Source: Sandaracinaceae bacterium
GTDB taxonomy: Bacteria > Myxococcota_A > Polyangia > Polyangiales > Houyiibacteriaceae
Direction: 5' to 3'
DNA length: 64,000 bases
Assembly (NCBI GenBank): GCA_020633075.1
Contig: JACKEI010000001.1
Location: 1,364,001-1,428,000 of the forward strand
In this document: one piece after another, positions 34,140 through 43,829 of the stretch
How positions within the stretch are numbered: position 1 is the first letter of the stretch
Layout of the letters: each line of letters begins with the position of its first letter
Translations under genes and position numbers: made by a program
The notes under the pieces: model-generated
What the model saw: only the letters and a program-made list of their open reading frames with translations
Database searches by the model: none
Told to the model about the DNA's origin: nothing

Positions 34140-35204
34140 TCAGGGCTGCGGCGGGGACGGCGCGAGGGCGCGCAGGGCCTGGCGTGCCCCGGCGTGACCG
34201 GGCGCGAGGCGCAGGACCTCCTCGAGCGCCTGGCGTGCGGGTGCCAGCTGTCCCTGGCGTGCGAGCGCGAGCCCGAGCACGTAGCCGGCGAGGACCCGCG
34301 GGGGCTCGCTCGGTCCACGGTGGATGGCGTCCGCCGTCTCGGGCTCCCCGCTTCCCTGCGGGAGCGCGAGCAGATCGCGCGCGCGCTGAGCGGCCAGCGT
34401 CGTGTCCCCAGCCTCGAGGGCGACCCACGCGCGGAGGGCGGCGCAGCGCAGGGGGCAGCGTGGGAGCGCGCGCGCCAGGGTCTCGTCCGCCGACACGGTG
34501 TCGCCTGAGGTCAGCTGGGCCGTCGCCAGCCCCAAGTGCAGGGCCACGGACTCCGGCTCGAAGGCGAGCGCCGCGTGCAGCAGCGTCACGGCGCGCGTCG
34601 CGTCGCCGCGGGCCAGGAGAACGTCCGCCAGGCGCAGCGCACGCCCGGCGTCCGGCTGGAGCTCGAGCGCGAGGCGCAGCGCTTGCTCGCAGGTGTCCGC
34701 ATCACCTCGCTCGAGGGCCAGCAACGCCACCGCGTCGAGCGCCGGCGCGAGCGTGTGCGCGCTTAGCCGGGGGGCACGCGCCAGCACGCGGAGCGCGTCC
34801 CGGTGATCGCCGGTCGCGGCCAGCGCGGTCGCCTCCGTGAGCTGGAGCTGCTCCTGGCGCCGGTCGGGCGGCACCTGCTCGAGGGCCGTGAGCACGCGCG
34901 TCGCGCGGAGCTGTGTGGCCCGGTCGGGGGCGGGCAGAAGCTCGTCGAGGGGGGGCAGCAGCGTACGGCCGAGGCCGTCCACCGCAGCCGTCGACGTGGG
35001 GTCGAGCTGCAGCGCCCGGCCGATGGCGCGCTCGGCGGCCCTCCGCTGTCCCCGTGCGCGCAGCGACTCCGCGCGAGCGACCTCGCGCACCACGCGAGCG
35101 TCCAGCGTGGGGGGCTGCCCGCGCGCGACGAGGGGTGTGCCGGCGCCGCTCAGCCACAGCGCGCCCAGGAGCGCGACGACGAAGCGGACGGGAGCAGAGG
35201 CCAC
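34140..35204 (-). CDS. TPR-repeat exported protein
   Basis: A 354-residue protein: signal-like helix (VRFVVALLGALWLSGAGTPL) then TPR-like helical pairs from residue 50 to the end (ARAESLRARGQRRAAERAIG, ALRLADVLLARGDATRAVTL, GLALARQGQLAPARQALEEV). TPRs act as protein-binding scaffolds; the partner is unknown. The GTG at 35204 is the only plausible start giving a short n-region. It is divergent from the WD40 lipoprotein. Confidence 0.7.
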   Translation of the reverse strand: MASAPVRFVVALLGALWLSGAGTPLVARGQPPTLDARVVREVARAESLRARGQRRAAERAIGRALQLDPTSTAAVDGLGRTLLPPLDELLPAPDRATQLRATRVLTALEQVPPDRRQEQLQLTEATALAATGDHRDALRVLARAPRLSAHTLAPALDAVALLALERGDADTCEQALRLALELQPDAGRALRLADVLLARGDATRAVTLLHAALAFEPESVALHLGLATAQLTSGDTVSADETLARALPRCPLRCAALRAWVALEAGDTTLAAQRARDLLALPQGSGEPETADAIHRGPSEPPRVLAGYVLGLALARQGQLAPARQALEEVLRLAPGHAGARQALRALAPSPPQP

Positions 35205-35312
35205 GGTCCGCAGCGTAGCGAAGGGCAGGGCGGCATGCGAGCTTGGCGCGCGATGGCAAGGTGCGCGGCGCGCGGGTTCAATTGGCCGATGGCGCAGGGT
35301 ACGCTCCACACG

Positions 35313-36554
35313 ATGCGTACCTTGCTCTCGCCCACCCCGACTCGTCGCGCCCGCTCCGGCGTGTTCTCCGCGGCACGCCTGACCTTCGTCGCGCTCGCCC
35401 TCGGCTGTGGTGGCGCTGCGCCGCCGCCCACGGCCTCGAGCGGAGAGCCCGCCGACCCGAGCGCGCGCGAACCGGGTGCGGAAGAGCTCGGGCCCCCGCG
35501 CGTATACGCGAGCGGTCACGCCGGACCAGTCCTAGACGCGAGCTTCAGCCCCGATCAGCGCACCCTCGTCACGGCCGGGGCCGACGGGACCGCGCGCATC
35601 TGGGAGCTCGCCACCGGCGAGGCGCGCGCGGAGGTGTTCGAGCACGGCGCGGCCGTGACCACGGTGCGCTTCAGCCCCGACGGGAGGACGCTCGCGACGG
35701 CCGCAGCCGACGGGGCCATTCGCCTCTGGAGCGTCCGTGGCGGACAGCTCCGCGCCGAGCTCCCGGACCAGACGGGGCGCCTCCAAGCGGACAGCTTCAG
35801 CCCCGACAGCAGCGCCCTCGTCACGGGCGGCGCGGACGGCGTGGCGAGCATCTGGGACACCACCACGGGCGGCCTGCGTCGGACGCTCGAGCGCCACGAG
35901 GACGTCATCACCAGCGCCACCTTCAGCCGCGACGGGCAGCGCGTCCTGACGTCGAGCCTGGACGGGAGCGCCAAGGTCTGGGAAGCGCGGACCGGCGTGC
36001 TCCGCGTGTCGGCAGAGGGTCACCCCAGGGGCCTGGTGCTGGCCGCGCTGAGCCCGGACGGCCGTCGCCTCGTCTCGGCCAGCACGGACGGCAGCGCCAA
36101 GGTCTGGGAGGCCGAGACCGGGCGCGTGAGCACGTCGCTGGTCGGGCACGAGGGCGCGCTGGTGGCTGCCGCGTTCAACCCGTTCGGGCCTTCGGTGATG
36201 ACCGCCGGAGTGGACGGGACGGCCCGTATCTGGGACCCCCGCGACGGCACGCTGCGTGCGCTGCTCGAGGGCCACGAGGGGCCGCTCGCCACGGCCCGCT
36301 ACAACCGTCAGGGGAGCGCGCTGGTGACCGCCTCTCGCGACGGCAGCGCCCGCGTCTGGGACTCGGCGACCGGGGAGCTGCGCGTCGCGCTGCTGGCGCA
36401 CACGGGGCCCGTGCACAGCGCGGCCTTCAGCCCCGACGGGGAGCTGGTGGTCACGTCCGGTGAGGACGGCAGCGTGCACGTGGTGAGCGCGCACACGGGC
36501 GCCGCGCGCGTCACGTTCACCGGCGCCGCGGTTCCTGACGCCACGCAGGATTGA
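35313..36554 (+). CDS. WD40-repeat lipoprotein (eight blades)
   Basis: A 413-residue lipoprotein (lipobox LALGC at about residue 30), then eight WD-like units of roughly 41 residues, each with a SPDG turn and an end like DGTARIWE or DGSAKVWE; this predicts a beta-propeller. It would be anchored on the periplasmic side of a membrane, as a scaffold. The ATG at 35313 is chosen; longer starts are Arg-rich. The repeats make the DNA repetitive. Next to a TPR protein on the other strand, another scaffold type. Confidence 0.83.
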   Translation: MRTLLSPTPTRRARSGVFSAARLTFVALALGCGGAAPPPTASSGEPADPSAREPGAEELGPPRVYASGHAGPVLDASFSPDQRTLVTAGADGTARIWELATGEARAEVFEHGAAVTTVRFSPDGRTLATAAADGAIRLWSVRGGQLRAELPDQTGRLQADSFSPDSSALVTGGADGVASIWDTTTGGLRRTLERHEDVITSATFSRDGQRVLTSSLDGSAKVWEARTGVLRVSAEGHPRGLVLAALSPDGRRLVSASTDGSAKVWEAETGRVSTSLVGHEGALVAAAFNPFGPSVMTAGVDGTARIWDPRDGTLRALLEGHEGPLATARYNRQGSALVTASRDGSARVWDSATGELRVALLAHTGPVHSAAFSPDGELVVTSGEDGSVHVVSAHTGAARVTFTGAAVPDATQD

Positions 36555-36694
36555 CGCCGCGCGCGGTCGCGAGGTGCGCCGTCCGTTGTTTGGGCGTCAG
36601 GTCTTGCGCTCGATCCGGTAGAGCAAGTCCTGCGCCGCCGTCCCGCGGGCTGCCCCCTGCGGCCGTGCTCCCAGGCTGCTAGACCTCCGCCACG

Positions 36695-39600
36695 ATGCGA
36701 ATCACCCGACTGCGCGGCGCCCGCACCCACAACCTGGCCGGGGTGGACCTGGACCTCCATCCCGGAACGCTGGTGGTGGTCGCCGGCCCGTCGGGGGCGG
36801 GCAAGTCTTCGCTGGCCTTCGAGACGCTGCACGCCGAAGGGCAGCGTCGCTACGTGGAGAGCTTCAGCGCCTACGCGCGCCAGTTCCTGGAGCGCTCCGC
36901 GCGGCCGGCCGTGGACAGCCTCGACCCCGTCCCCGTGAGCATCGCTGTGGACCGCAGCGCGCCCATTCGCACCAGCCGCTCGACGGTGGGGACGATGTCG
37001 GAGGTCAACGACTACGTGAAGTCCCTCTACGCGCACGCGGCCACGCTGCGCTGCCCGGGCTGCGGAGAGGAGGTGGCGCGTGACGACGCCGCAGCCGCGG
37101 CGGCCGAGGTCTTGCGCGCCGCGCCACGCGAGCGGGTGGTGGTCACGTATCCGGTCGAAGTGGAAGACGCGGAGAGCTACCTCGGGGTGCGCGAGACCCT
37201 GCTGGCGGCTGGCTACCGGCGCTTGTTCGTGGACGGGCGCGCGCGCGACCTGGACGAGCTCACCCCCACCGAGGCGCTCCGCGATGGGGCTGGGCGCGTG
37301 CGCGTGGTGGCGGACCGCGTGGTCGCCGACCCGGAGGCCCGCGGTCGCCTGGTGGAGGCGCTGGAGGTGGCGCTCGGGCGCGGCGGTGGGCGCGCGGAGG
37401 TGCTGCGGGCGGGGGGTTCGGGGGACGGCCCGCAAGAGCCAGCCATGGCGTTCTCACGCGGGCTCCACTGCGCGCGCTGCGACCGCCACTTCAGCGCGCC
37501 CACGCCGGGGCTCTTCTCGTTCAACAGCCCGGTCGGGGCCTGCCCCACCTGTCGCGGGTTCGGGCGCACCCAGGGCGTGGACTGGAAGAAGGTGCTCCCG
37601 GACGAGTCCCTGAGCTTGGCAGAGGGCGCCGTGCGCGCGTACGCGGGCCCCTCGGCCGAGTGGGAGCGGCGCGACCTGGCCAAGCACGCCAAGCGCGCCG
37701 GAGTCCCGCTGGACGTGCCCCTGCGCGACTTCACACCGGCGCAGCGCGCCTGGCTCATCGAGGGCGAGCAGCCTGCGCGCAAGGGCTCGTGGTACGGCTT
37801 GGCCGGCTGGTTCCGCTACAAGGAGAGCCGCGCCTACAAGATGCACGTGCGGGTCTTTCTGGCGCGCTACCGCAGCTACGACCTGTGCGTGACCTGCGAG
37901 GGGACGCGGCTTCGCCCGGAGGCGGGCTGGTGGCGTCTCGCGGGCCACACCGTGGCGGAGCTGTACGCGCGCTCCCTCGCCGAGACGCGGGCGCTGTTGG
38001 CCGACGAGGCGCCGCGCTTCGCGCCCGACCGCGCAGCCCGCACCCTCCACACCGAGACGCTCCGACGCCTCGAGACCCTCGAGGAGGTCGGGCTCTCGTA
38101 CCTCACGCTCGACCGGCAGGCGCGCACGCTCTCGTTCGGCGAGGCGCAGCGGGTGTCCATGGCCACTGCCCTCTCGGCGTCGCTCAACGGCGCCCTGTTC
38201 GTGCTGGACGAGCCGACCGTGGGGCTCCACCCCAGCGACGTGGCCCGGCTGATGCCGGCCGTGCGGAGGCTCGCGAGCGGGGACAACATCGCGCTCATGG
38301 TCGAGCACGACGAAGCCGCGCTGCAGGCCGCAGACCGCGTGGTGGAGCTCGGGCCCGGCGCCGGCGACGACGGCGGGCACGTGGTCTTCGACGGAGCGCC
38401 GCAGGAGCTGCACCACGCCAAGACCCTCACGGGGAGCGCGCTGCGTGGCGAGCTCCTGCCACGGCGTGAGCCGCTGCCGCCGCCCGAGCTCTTCATTACG
38501 CTCGAAGGGGCGACCGGCCACAACCTACGCGGCGACACCCTGCGCATCCCCATGGGGCGGCTCACCTGCGTCACGGGCCCGAGCGGCTCGGGCAAGAGCA
38601 GCTTGGTGTTCGGCACCCTGCTACCGCTGCTGGAGCAGGCGCGCGGCGCGAGCATCGAGGACGAGCCGCTGCCGGCCACGGGGCTGCAGCTGCCTCAGCC
38701 CATCGAGCACGTGATCGCGGTGGACCAAGCGGCGCTGGGGCGCACCGCGCGGGGCAACCCGGCCACCTACCTGGGCGTGTGGGACGCGTTCCGCAAGGCG
38801 CTGGCGGCCACACCGCTGGCAAAGTCACGCGGCTACACGGCTGGCTTCTTTTCGTTCAACGTCGCAGGTGGTCGCTGCGAGCTGTGTCGCGGCGAGGGCG
38901 CCGAGACGGTGGAGATGCAGTTCCTGTCGGACGTGACCTTCTCGTGCGCCACGTGTCAGGGCCGGCGCTTCGTCGGGCCGGTCCTGGACGTGCGCTACCG
39001 CGAGCACACCGTCGCGGACCTGCTCGACCTGACCGTCGCGCGCGCGCTCGCGCTGTACGGGGACGTGAAGGGTATCGCGCGGGGCCTCGAGCCCTTGGCG
39101 CGCCTCGGGCTGGGCTACCTGCGCCTGGGGCAGTCCTTGGCGACGCTGAGCGGTGGTGAGGCGCAACGGCTCAAGCTGGCGGCGGCGCTCGCCAGCGCCC
39201 ACTCCGACGCGCTGATCCTCATGGACGAGCCCAGCGCCGGTCTGCATGCGGCGGACCTCGCGCCGGTACTGGAGACGCTGGACGCGCTGGTGCGCGGGGG
39301 CGCCACGGTGGTGCTGGTGGAGCACGACATGCGCCTCGCAGCGCGGGCGGACTTCGTCGTGGACCTCGGGCCGGGCGCAGGGGCCGAGGGCGGGCGTATC
39401 GTCGCGGCCGGGAGGCCTGCGGAGGTGGCGGCCTCGGAGGGGCCCAGCGCGGCCTTCCTGCGCCCCTACGTCGAGGGCGAGGACAAGCCCGACGAACTGC
39501 GTCGGAACGCCGAGCCCAAGAAGACCGGCAGGGTCGGAAAGGCCAACAAGACCACCAAGACCGGCGAAAAGGCTCGCGCCGCGGAGCCAGGCGCGCGCGG

Positions 39601-42262
39601 CACGCACGAGGACGGCACCCAGCAAGTGCGCACCGAGCTGGGAGCGCCGATCGAGATCCGCGGCGCGCGTGAGCACAACCTGAAGAACCTCACGGTCCGC
39701 CTGCCGCGTGAGCAGCTGGTGGTGGTCACGGGCCCCAGCGGCAGCGGCAAGAGCAGCCTCGCCTTCGATGTCCTCTTCGCCGAAGGGCAGCGCCGCTACC
39801 TCGAGACGCTGGCCCCCTACGCGCGTCAGTACATGCCGCAACTCCCGCGACCGCAGGTGGATCTGGTGGCCAACGTGCCTCCGTGCGTGTCCCTCGAGCA
39901 GCGCAAGACGCGCGGCGGCGTGAACTCCACCGTGGGCACGCTGACGGAGGTGGCCCACCACCTGCGCGTGCTGTGGGCGCGCGCAGGTGTGCTCTACTGC
40001 CCGGACTGCGACCTGCCCATCGAGGCGAGCTCCCCCGAGGCGATGCTGCGCACGGTCTCGCGCGCCGTCTCTGCCAGCTCCGGTGTGGCCTCGCTGGGAG
40101 TGCTCGCGCCCATCGTGCGTGGCCGCAAGGGGCACCACCGCGAGCTGCTCGAGCGCCATCGGGCCCTCGGCTTCACGCACGCGCGGGTGGACGGCGCGCG
40201 CGTGGCGCTCGTCGGTGGCCTGTCGCTCGCGCGTCACCGCGAGCACGACGTGGCGCTGGAGGTGGCCGAGCACGCGATCGTGACAGGCAAGCCCGGGCGC
40301 GCCCGCGAGACGGGCGACCCCACCGTGGACGTCGAGGCGCTGCGCGCGTCGCTCCTGCGCGCCCTCGATGTGGGGGAGGGCACGGCCCTCGTCACGCTCG
40401 GCGAGCAGGAGCTGTCGCTGTCGGCGACGCGCACCTGCAAGCGCTGCGGCGTGGGCTACCCAGAGCTCGACCCGCGCTTCTTCTCGTTCAACACGCGCCA
40501 AGGGCAGTGCGAGAGCTGCGAGGGCGTGGGCGAGGTCACGCGCGAGGTCGGGCGCGGCAAGGCGAAGCGCAGCGTGACCGAGCCCTGCACGGCCTGCGCG
40601 GGATCACGCCTGAGTCCGCTGCCTCGCGCGGTCCGCTTCGAGGGACGTCGCATCGAGGACCTGCTCTCCCTGTCGGTCGAGGACGCGCTGACGGCGCTGA
40701 CGGCGCTCGCGTCGAGCGCGCTCGACGACCGCGCCGCGGCCATCGCAGACGTCCCCCTGACCGAAGCGACGCGTCGCCTCGGCTTCCTCGCGCGGGTTGG
40801 CCTCGGCTACCTGGGGCTGGGGCGGCCCGCCAGCTCCCTCAGCGGTGGCGAGCTCCAACGGGTGCGGCTGGCCGCGCAGCTGGGCAGCGGTCTGACGGGG
40901 TTGCTGTACGTCCTGGACGAGCCCACCATCGGCCTGCATCCACGCGACACCGGCAAGCTGGTGGACGCGCTGCGCGCCCTGGTGGACTCCGGCAGCTCCG
41001 TGGTCGTGGTGGAGCACGACGCCGACGTGATCCGTGCGGCGGACCACATCGTGGACATCGGGCCGACGGGCGGAGCCGGGGGAGGGCACGTCCTGGCCGA
41101 AGGGCCGAGCGCCGAGGTGCTGGCCGACCCAGCGTCGGTCACGGGCCGAGCGCTGAGCGCCGCGCCCCCTCGAGCCCGGGGACGCGCCATGGACGACGTG
41201 GCGTGGCTCACGCTCCGCGGAGCGCGCCAGCACAACCTAAAGGGCCTCACGTTGCAGATCCCGCACGGGCGCCTCACCGCGGTCACGGGGGTCAGCGGCT
41301 CCGGCAAGAGCACCCTCGTGCGCTCGGTGCTGCTCCCGGCCGTGCGCCAGGCTCTCGGTCTGGTTCAGGACACTCCGCCGGGGGAGCACGCTGGCCTCGA
41401 CGGCGTGGACGGGCTGCGACGCGCCGTGGAGATCGATCAGTCGCCCATCGGCCGCACCCCACGCTCCGTGCCCGCGACCTACATCGACATCTGGGACGTC
41501 ATCCGCGGGCTGTTGGCCGGTACGCCGGAGGCGCGCGCGCGCGGCTACGCGGCCACGCGCTTCTCGTTCAACACGGCGGGTGGTCGCTGCGAGGCCTGCG
41601 CGGGGAACGGCTCCTCGGTGGCGGAGATGTCCTTCCTGCCCGACGTCGTGGTCCCGTGTGACACGTGCCGCGGCGCCCGCTTCGACGAGGCCACGCTGCG
41701 CGTGCGCTGGCGTGGGTTGGACGCCGGGGCGCTGCTGGACCTGGACGTGACCAGCGCGCTGCGCGTGTTCGAGAGCGTGCCCAAGGTGCGGCGACCCCTC
41801 GAGCTGCTCGCCGACCTGGGGCTGGGGTACCTGCGTCTCGGGCAGCCCAGCCACACCCTCAGCGGGGGCGAGGCCCAGCGCCTCAAGCTGGTGTCCGAGC
41901 TCAGCAAGGCGAGCGGGGCCGGGCCGACGCTCTACGTGTTGGACGAGCCCACCACAGGGCTCCATCGCGACGACGTCACGCGCCTGGTGGAGGTGCTGCA
42001 GCGCTTCGTCGAGCGGGGAGACAGCGTGGTGGTGATCGAACACCACCCCGACTTGATCCACGCCGCGGACTGGGTGGTGGACCTGGGCCCGGAAGGGGGC
42101 GCCGGGGGCGGTCAGGTCGTGGTGGCAGGTTCGCCCGACGCCGTCATGGCCTGCGTGGACTCGCACACGGGGCGTGCGCTGCGTGAGCTGCGCGGCGACG
42201 GGCTCGAATCACCTGAGACACCCTCGCGTCGCGCGCGTGGGCGTGCTACTTCGCGAACGTGA
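36695..42262 (+). CDS. uvrA: Tandem-fused UvrA excinuclease subunit (1855 aa)
   Basis: Two complete UvrA-like units in one chain. UvrA scans DNA for bulky damage and loads UvrB. Each half has two ABC ATPase domains: Walker A at about 31-38, 627-634, 1013-1020 and 1531-1538, split by insertions with UvrB-binding-like and zinc modules (CARCDRHF...CPTC, CELCRGEG...CATC, CKRCGVGY...CESC, CEACAGNG...CDTC). The halves are joined by a Lys/Thr-rich linker at about 930-985. ABC signatures are LSGGE in three domains, but LSFGE at 479-483 in the first. Normal UvrA is about 940 residues; fused forms are known, for example in chlamydiae. Its stop overlaps the next start (GTGA). Confidence 0.93.
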   Translation: MRITRLRGARTHNLAGVDLDLHPGTLVVVAGPSGAGKSSLAFETLHAEGQRRYVESFSAYARQFLERSARPAVDSLDPVPVSIAVDRSAPIRTSRSTVGTMSEVNDYVKSLYAHAATLRCPGCGEEVARDDAAAAAAEVLRAAPRERVVVTYPVEVEDAESYLGVRETLLAAGYRRLFVDGRARDLDELTPTEALRDGAGRVRVVADRVVADPEARGRLVEALEVALGRGGGRAEVLRAGGSGDGPQEPAMAFSRGLHCARCDRHFSAPTPGLFSFNSPVGACPTCRGFGRTQGVDWKKVLPDESLSLAEGAVRAYAGPSAEWERRDLAKHAKRAGVPLDVPLRDFTPAQRAWLIEGEQPARKGSWYGLAGWFRYKESRAYKMHVRVFLARYRSYDLCVTCEGTRLRPEAGWWRLAGHTVAELYARSLAETRALLADEAPRFAPDRAARTLHTETLRRLETLEEVGLSYLTLDRQARTLSFGEAQRVSMATALSASLNGALFVLDEPTVGLHPSDVARLMPAVRRLASGDNIALMVEHDEAALQAADRVVELGPGAGDDGGHVVFDGAPQELHHAKTLTGSALRGELLPRREPLPPPELFITLEGATGHNLRGDTLRIPMGRLTCVTGPSGSGKSSLVFGTLLPLLEQARGASIEDEPLPATGLQLPQPIEHVIAVDQAALGRTARGNPATYLGVWDAFRKALAATPLAKSRGYTAGFFSFNVAGGRCELCRGEGAETVEMQFLSDVTFSCATCQGRRFVGPVLDVRYREHTVADLLDLTVARALALYGDVKGIARGLEPLARLGLGYLRLGQSLATLSGGEAQRLKLAAALASAHSDALILMDEPSAGLHAADLAPVLETLDALVRGGATVVLVEHDMRLAARADFVVDLGPGAGAEGGRIVAAGRPAEVAASEGPSAAFLRPYVEGEDKPDELRRNAEPKKTGRVGKANKTTKTGEKARAAEPGARGTHEDGTQQVRTELGAPIEIRGAREHNLKNLTVRLPREQLVVVTGPSGSGKSSLAFDVLFAEGQRRYLETLAPYARQYMPQLPRPQVDLVANVPPCVSLEQRKTRGGVNSTVGTLTEVAHHLRVLWARAGVLYCPDCDLPIEASSPEAMLRTVSRAVSASSGVASLGVLAPIVRGRKGHHRELLERHRALGFTHARVDGARVALVGGLSLARHREHDVALEVAEHAIVTGKPGRARETGDPTVDVEALRASLLRALDVGEGTALVTLGEQELSLSATRTCKRCGVGYPELDPRFFSFNTRQGQCESCEGVGEVTREVGRGKAKRSVTEPCTACAGSRLSPLPRAVRFEGRRIEDLLSLSVEDALTALTALASSALDDRAAAIADVPLTEATRRLGFLARVGLGYLGLGRPASSLSGGELQRVRLAAQLGSGLTGLLYVLDEPTIGLHPRDTGKLVDALRALVDSGSSVVVVEHDADVIRAADHIVDIGPTGGAGGGHVLAEGPSAEVLADPASVTGRALSAAPPRARGRAMDDVAWLTLRGARQHNLKGLTLQIPHGRLTAVTGVSGSGKSTLVRSVLLPAVRQALGLVQDTPPGEHAGLDGVDGLRRAVEIDQSPIGRTPRSVPATYIDIWDVIRGLLAGTPEARARGYAATRFSFNTAGGRCEACAGNGSSVAEMSFLPDVVVPCDTCRGARFDEATLRVRWRGLDAGALLDLDVTSALRVFESVPKVRRPLELLADLGLGYLRLGQPSHTLSGGEAQRLKLVSELSKASGAGPTLYVLDEPTTGLHRDDVTRLVEVLQRFVERGDSVVVIEHHPDLIHAADWVVDLGPEGGAGGGQVVVAGSPDAVMACVDSHTGRALRELRGDGLESPETPSRRARGRATSRT

Positions 42263-43773
42263 CCGAGCCGCCGCCTCCTCCTCCGGAGAGCACAGAACCC
42301 AGCGCGCGAGGACTCCTGCCGGCCGCCCTCGTGTCGCGGGACCTCCAGCAACGACTGGTCTTCTATGGTCTCTGGGGCGCCCTCATGCTCGCCATCGTGG
42401 TGGTGTTCCGCGAGGTGCTGCTGCCCTTCTTTCTGGCTGTGGTCGTGGCGTACGTCATGTCGCCGCTGGTCGACCGCCTGCAGCGCTACATGGCCCGCTG
42501 GGTGGCCGTCGTGACCATCTACGCCCTGCTGGTGGGGAGCATCGTCACCTTCGCGGTGCTGGGGGTGCCACGGCTGGCGGCCGAGATCGAGAAGCTGGCC
42601 AAGGACGCTCCGAGCGCCCTGGCGGAGCTGCGTGACTCGTGGCTGCCCGCGCTCGAGCAGCGCATGCGGGAGTCCATGGGGCAGCGCGGGGGGGCGCTCT
42701 CGTCGGAGGTCCTCGAGCCTGGCGCCGGGGGGGCTGCGGCAGCAGGGGATGCGCCCGCGGATCCAGCCTTCGACGAGGACGACGACCCAACCAGCCCCGA
42801 CACCGCCCACGCAGGCGACCACCCGGCCAGCGACCCCGACGCGGGCCGCGGGGCTGCGCAGCCCGACGCCACCCGAGCACGCGGCGGGGCCCGCGCCGGG
42901 GGCCCTCCGCCGACCGACGAGCCCATCACCGTACGCCGTGTCCGTGGTGGCGGCTTCGACATCCACCTGCCGTCCGATGGCTTGGTCGTCACCCCCGAAG
43001 GGGACGGCTACATCGTGCGCACCGCCCACCTGGAGCGTAGTCAGGGGGATCTCGCCGCCGCCTTCGTGGAGGCCGTCCGCGGCGTCACCCGCAACACGCA
43101 GGACACGGCCACGACGCTCCTGGCCACCGCTCAGACGGTCGTGCGGGTCGTGGTGAAGGGCATCTTCACGTTCTTCATCATGCTCATGCTCTCGGCCTAC
43201 CTGCTGGTCACCAAGGACGAGGTCATCGGCTTCTTCCGGAATTTTGCCCGCCCGGAGAAGCGCAGGGTGTTCGACAGCCTGCTCCGGCGCATCGACCGAG
43301 GCTTGTCTGGCGTGGTTCGTGGGCAGCTGCTGATCTGCCTCATCAACGGGGTGCTCAGCGGCGTCGGCTTCTACGTCTTGGACCTTGCGTACTGGCCGAT
43401 CCTCACGCTGATCGCGACCCTCTTCAGCATCATCCCCATCTTCGGCGCCATCCTCAGCAGCGTGCCCGCGGTCGTCCTGGGCTTGCAGCACGGGGTGGGG
43501 ACGGCGGCGCTGGTGGTGCTGTGGATTGTCGTCATCCACCAGATCGAAGCCAACCTGCTGAACCCGAAGATCATGGGCGACGCCGCCCACGTACACCCCG
43601 TGTTGGTCGTCTTCGCGCTGCTCGGGGGCGAGCACCTGTTCGGAATCGCTGGGGCGCTGCTGGCGGTGCCCGTGCTCAGCATCTTGCAGAGCATGTTCTT
43701 GCACTACCGCGAGCAGGTCTTGGGTGTCCCGGCTCCCCGGCGCGCCGACACCTCCAGCATCAGCCAGAGCTAG
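42259..43773 (+). CDS. AI-2E family permease with long periplasmic or cytosolic insertion
   Basis: A 504-residue membrane protein of the AI-2E (PerM/TqsA) family. Helices lie near 33-110 and in the C-terminal half; FFAVVVAYVMSPLVDRLQ-like text and the C-terminal HQIEANLLNPKIMG segment are family hallmarks. About 130 residues (roughly 135-265) are inserted: a Gly/Ala/acidic region then a compact VRRVRGGGFDIHLPSDGL piece. The family exports small molecules or ions by gradients; substrate here unknown. It overlaps uvrA by GTGA (42259-42262). Confidence 0.85.
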   Translation: MTEPPPPPPESTEPSARGLLPAALVSRDLQQRLVFYGLWGALMLAIVVVFREVLLPFFLAVVVAYVMSPLVDRLQRYMARWVAVVTIYALLVGSIVTFAVLGVPRLAAEIEKLAKDAPSALAELRDSWLPALEQRMRESMGQRGGALSSEVLEPGAGGAAAAGDAPADPAFDEDDDPTSPDTAHAGDHPASDPDAGRGAAQPDATRARGGARAGGPPPTDEPITVRRVRGGGFDIHLPSDGLVVTPEGDGYIVRTAHLERSQGDLAAAFVEAVRGVTRNTQDTATTLLATAQTVVRVVVKGIFTFFIMLMLSAYLLVTKDEVIGFFRNFARPEKRRVFDSLLRRIDRGLSGVVRGQLLICLINGVLSGVGFYVLDLAYWPILTLIATLFSIIPIFGAILSSVPAVVLGLQHGVGTAALVVLWIVVIHQIEANLLNPKIMGDAAHVHPVLVVFALLGGEHLFGIAGALLAVPVLSILQSMFLHYREQVLGVPAPRRADTSSISQS

Positions 43774-43829
43774 GGCGCGGCACCGGAGCCATGGGTCCGT
43801 GGCTGCGTGTCAGCCGGCGTCAGCCGGGC

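Noticed and set aside
38825..40501. 558-codon minus-strand open frame inside uvrA
   Set aside because: Antisense shadow; all UvrA motifs are intact on the plus strand through this part.
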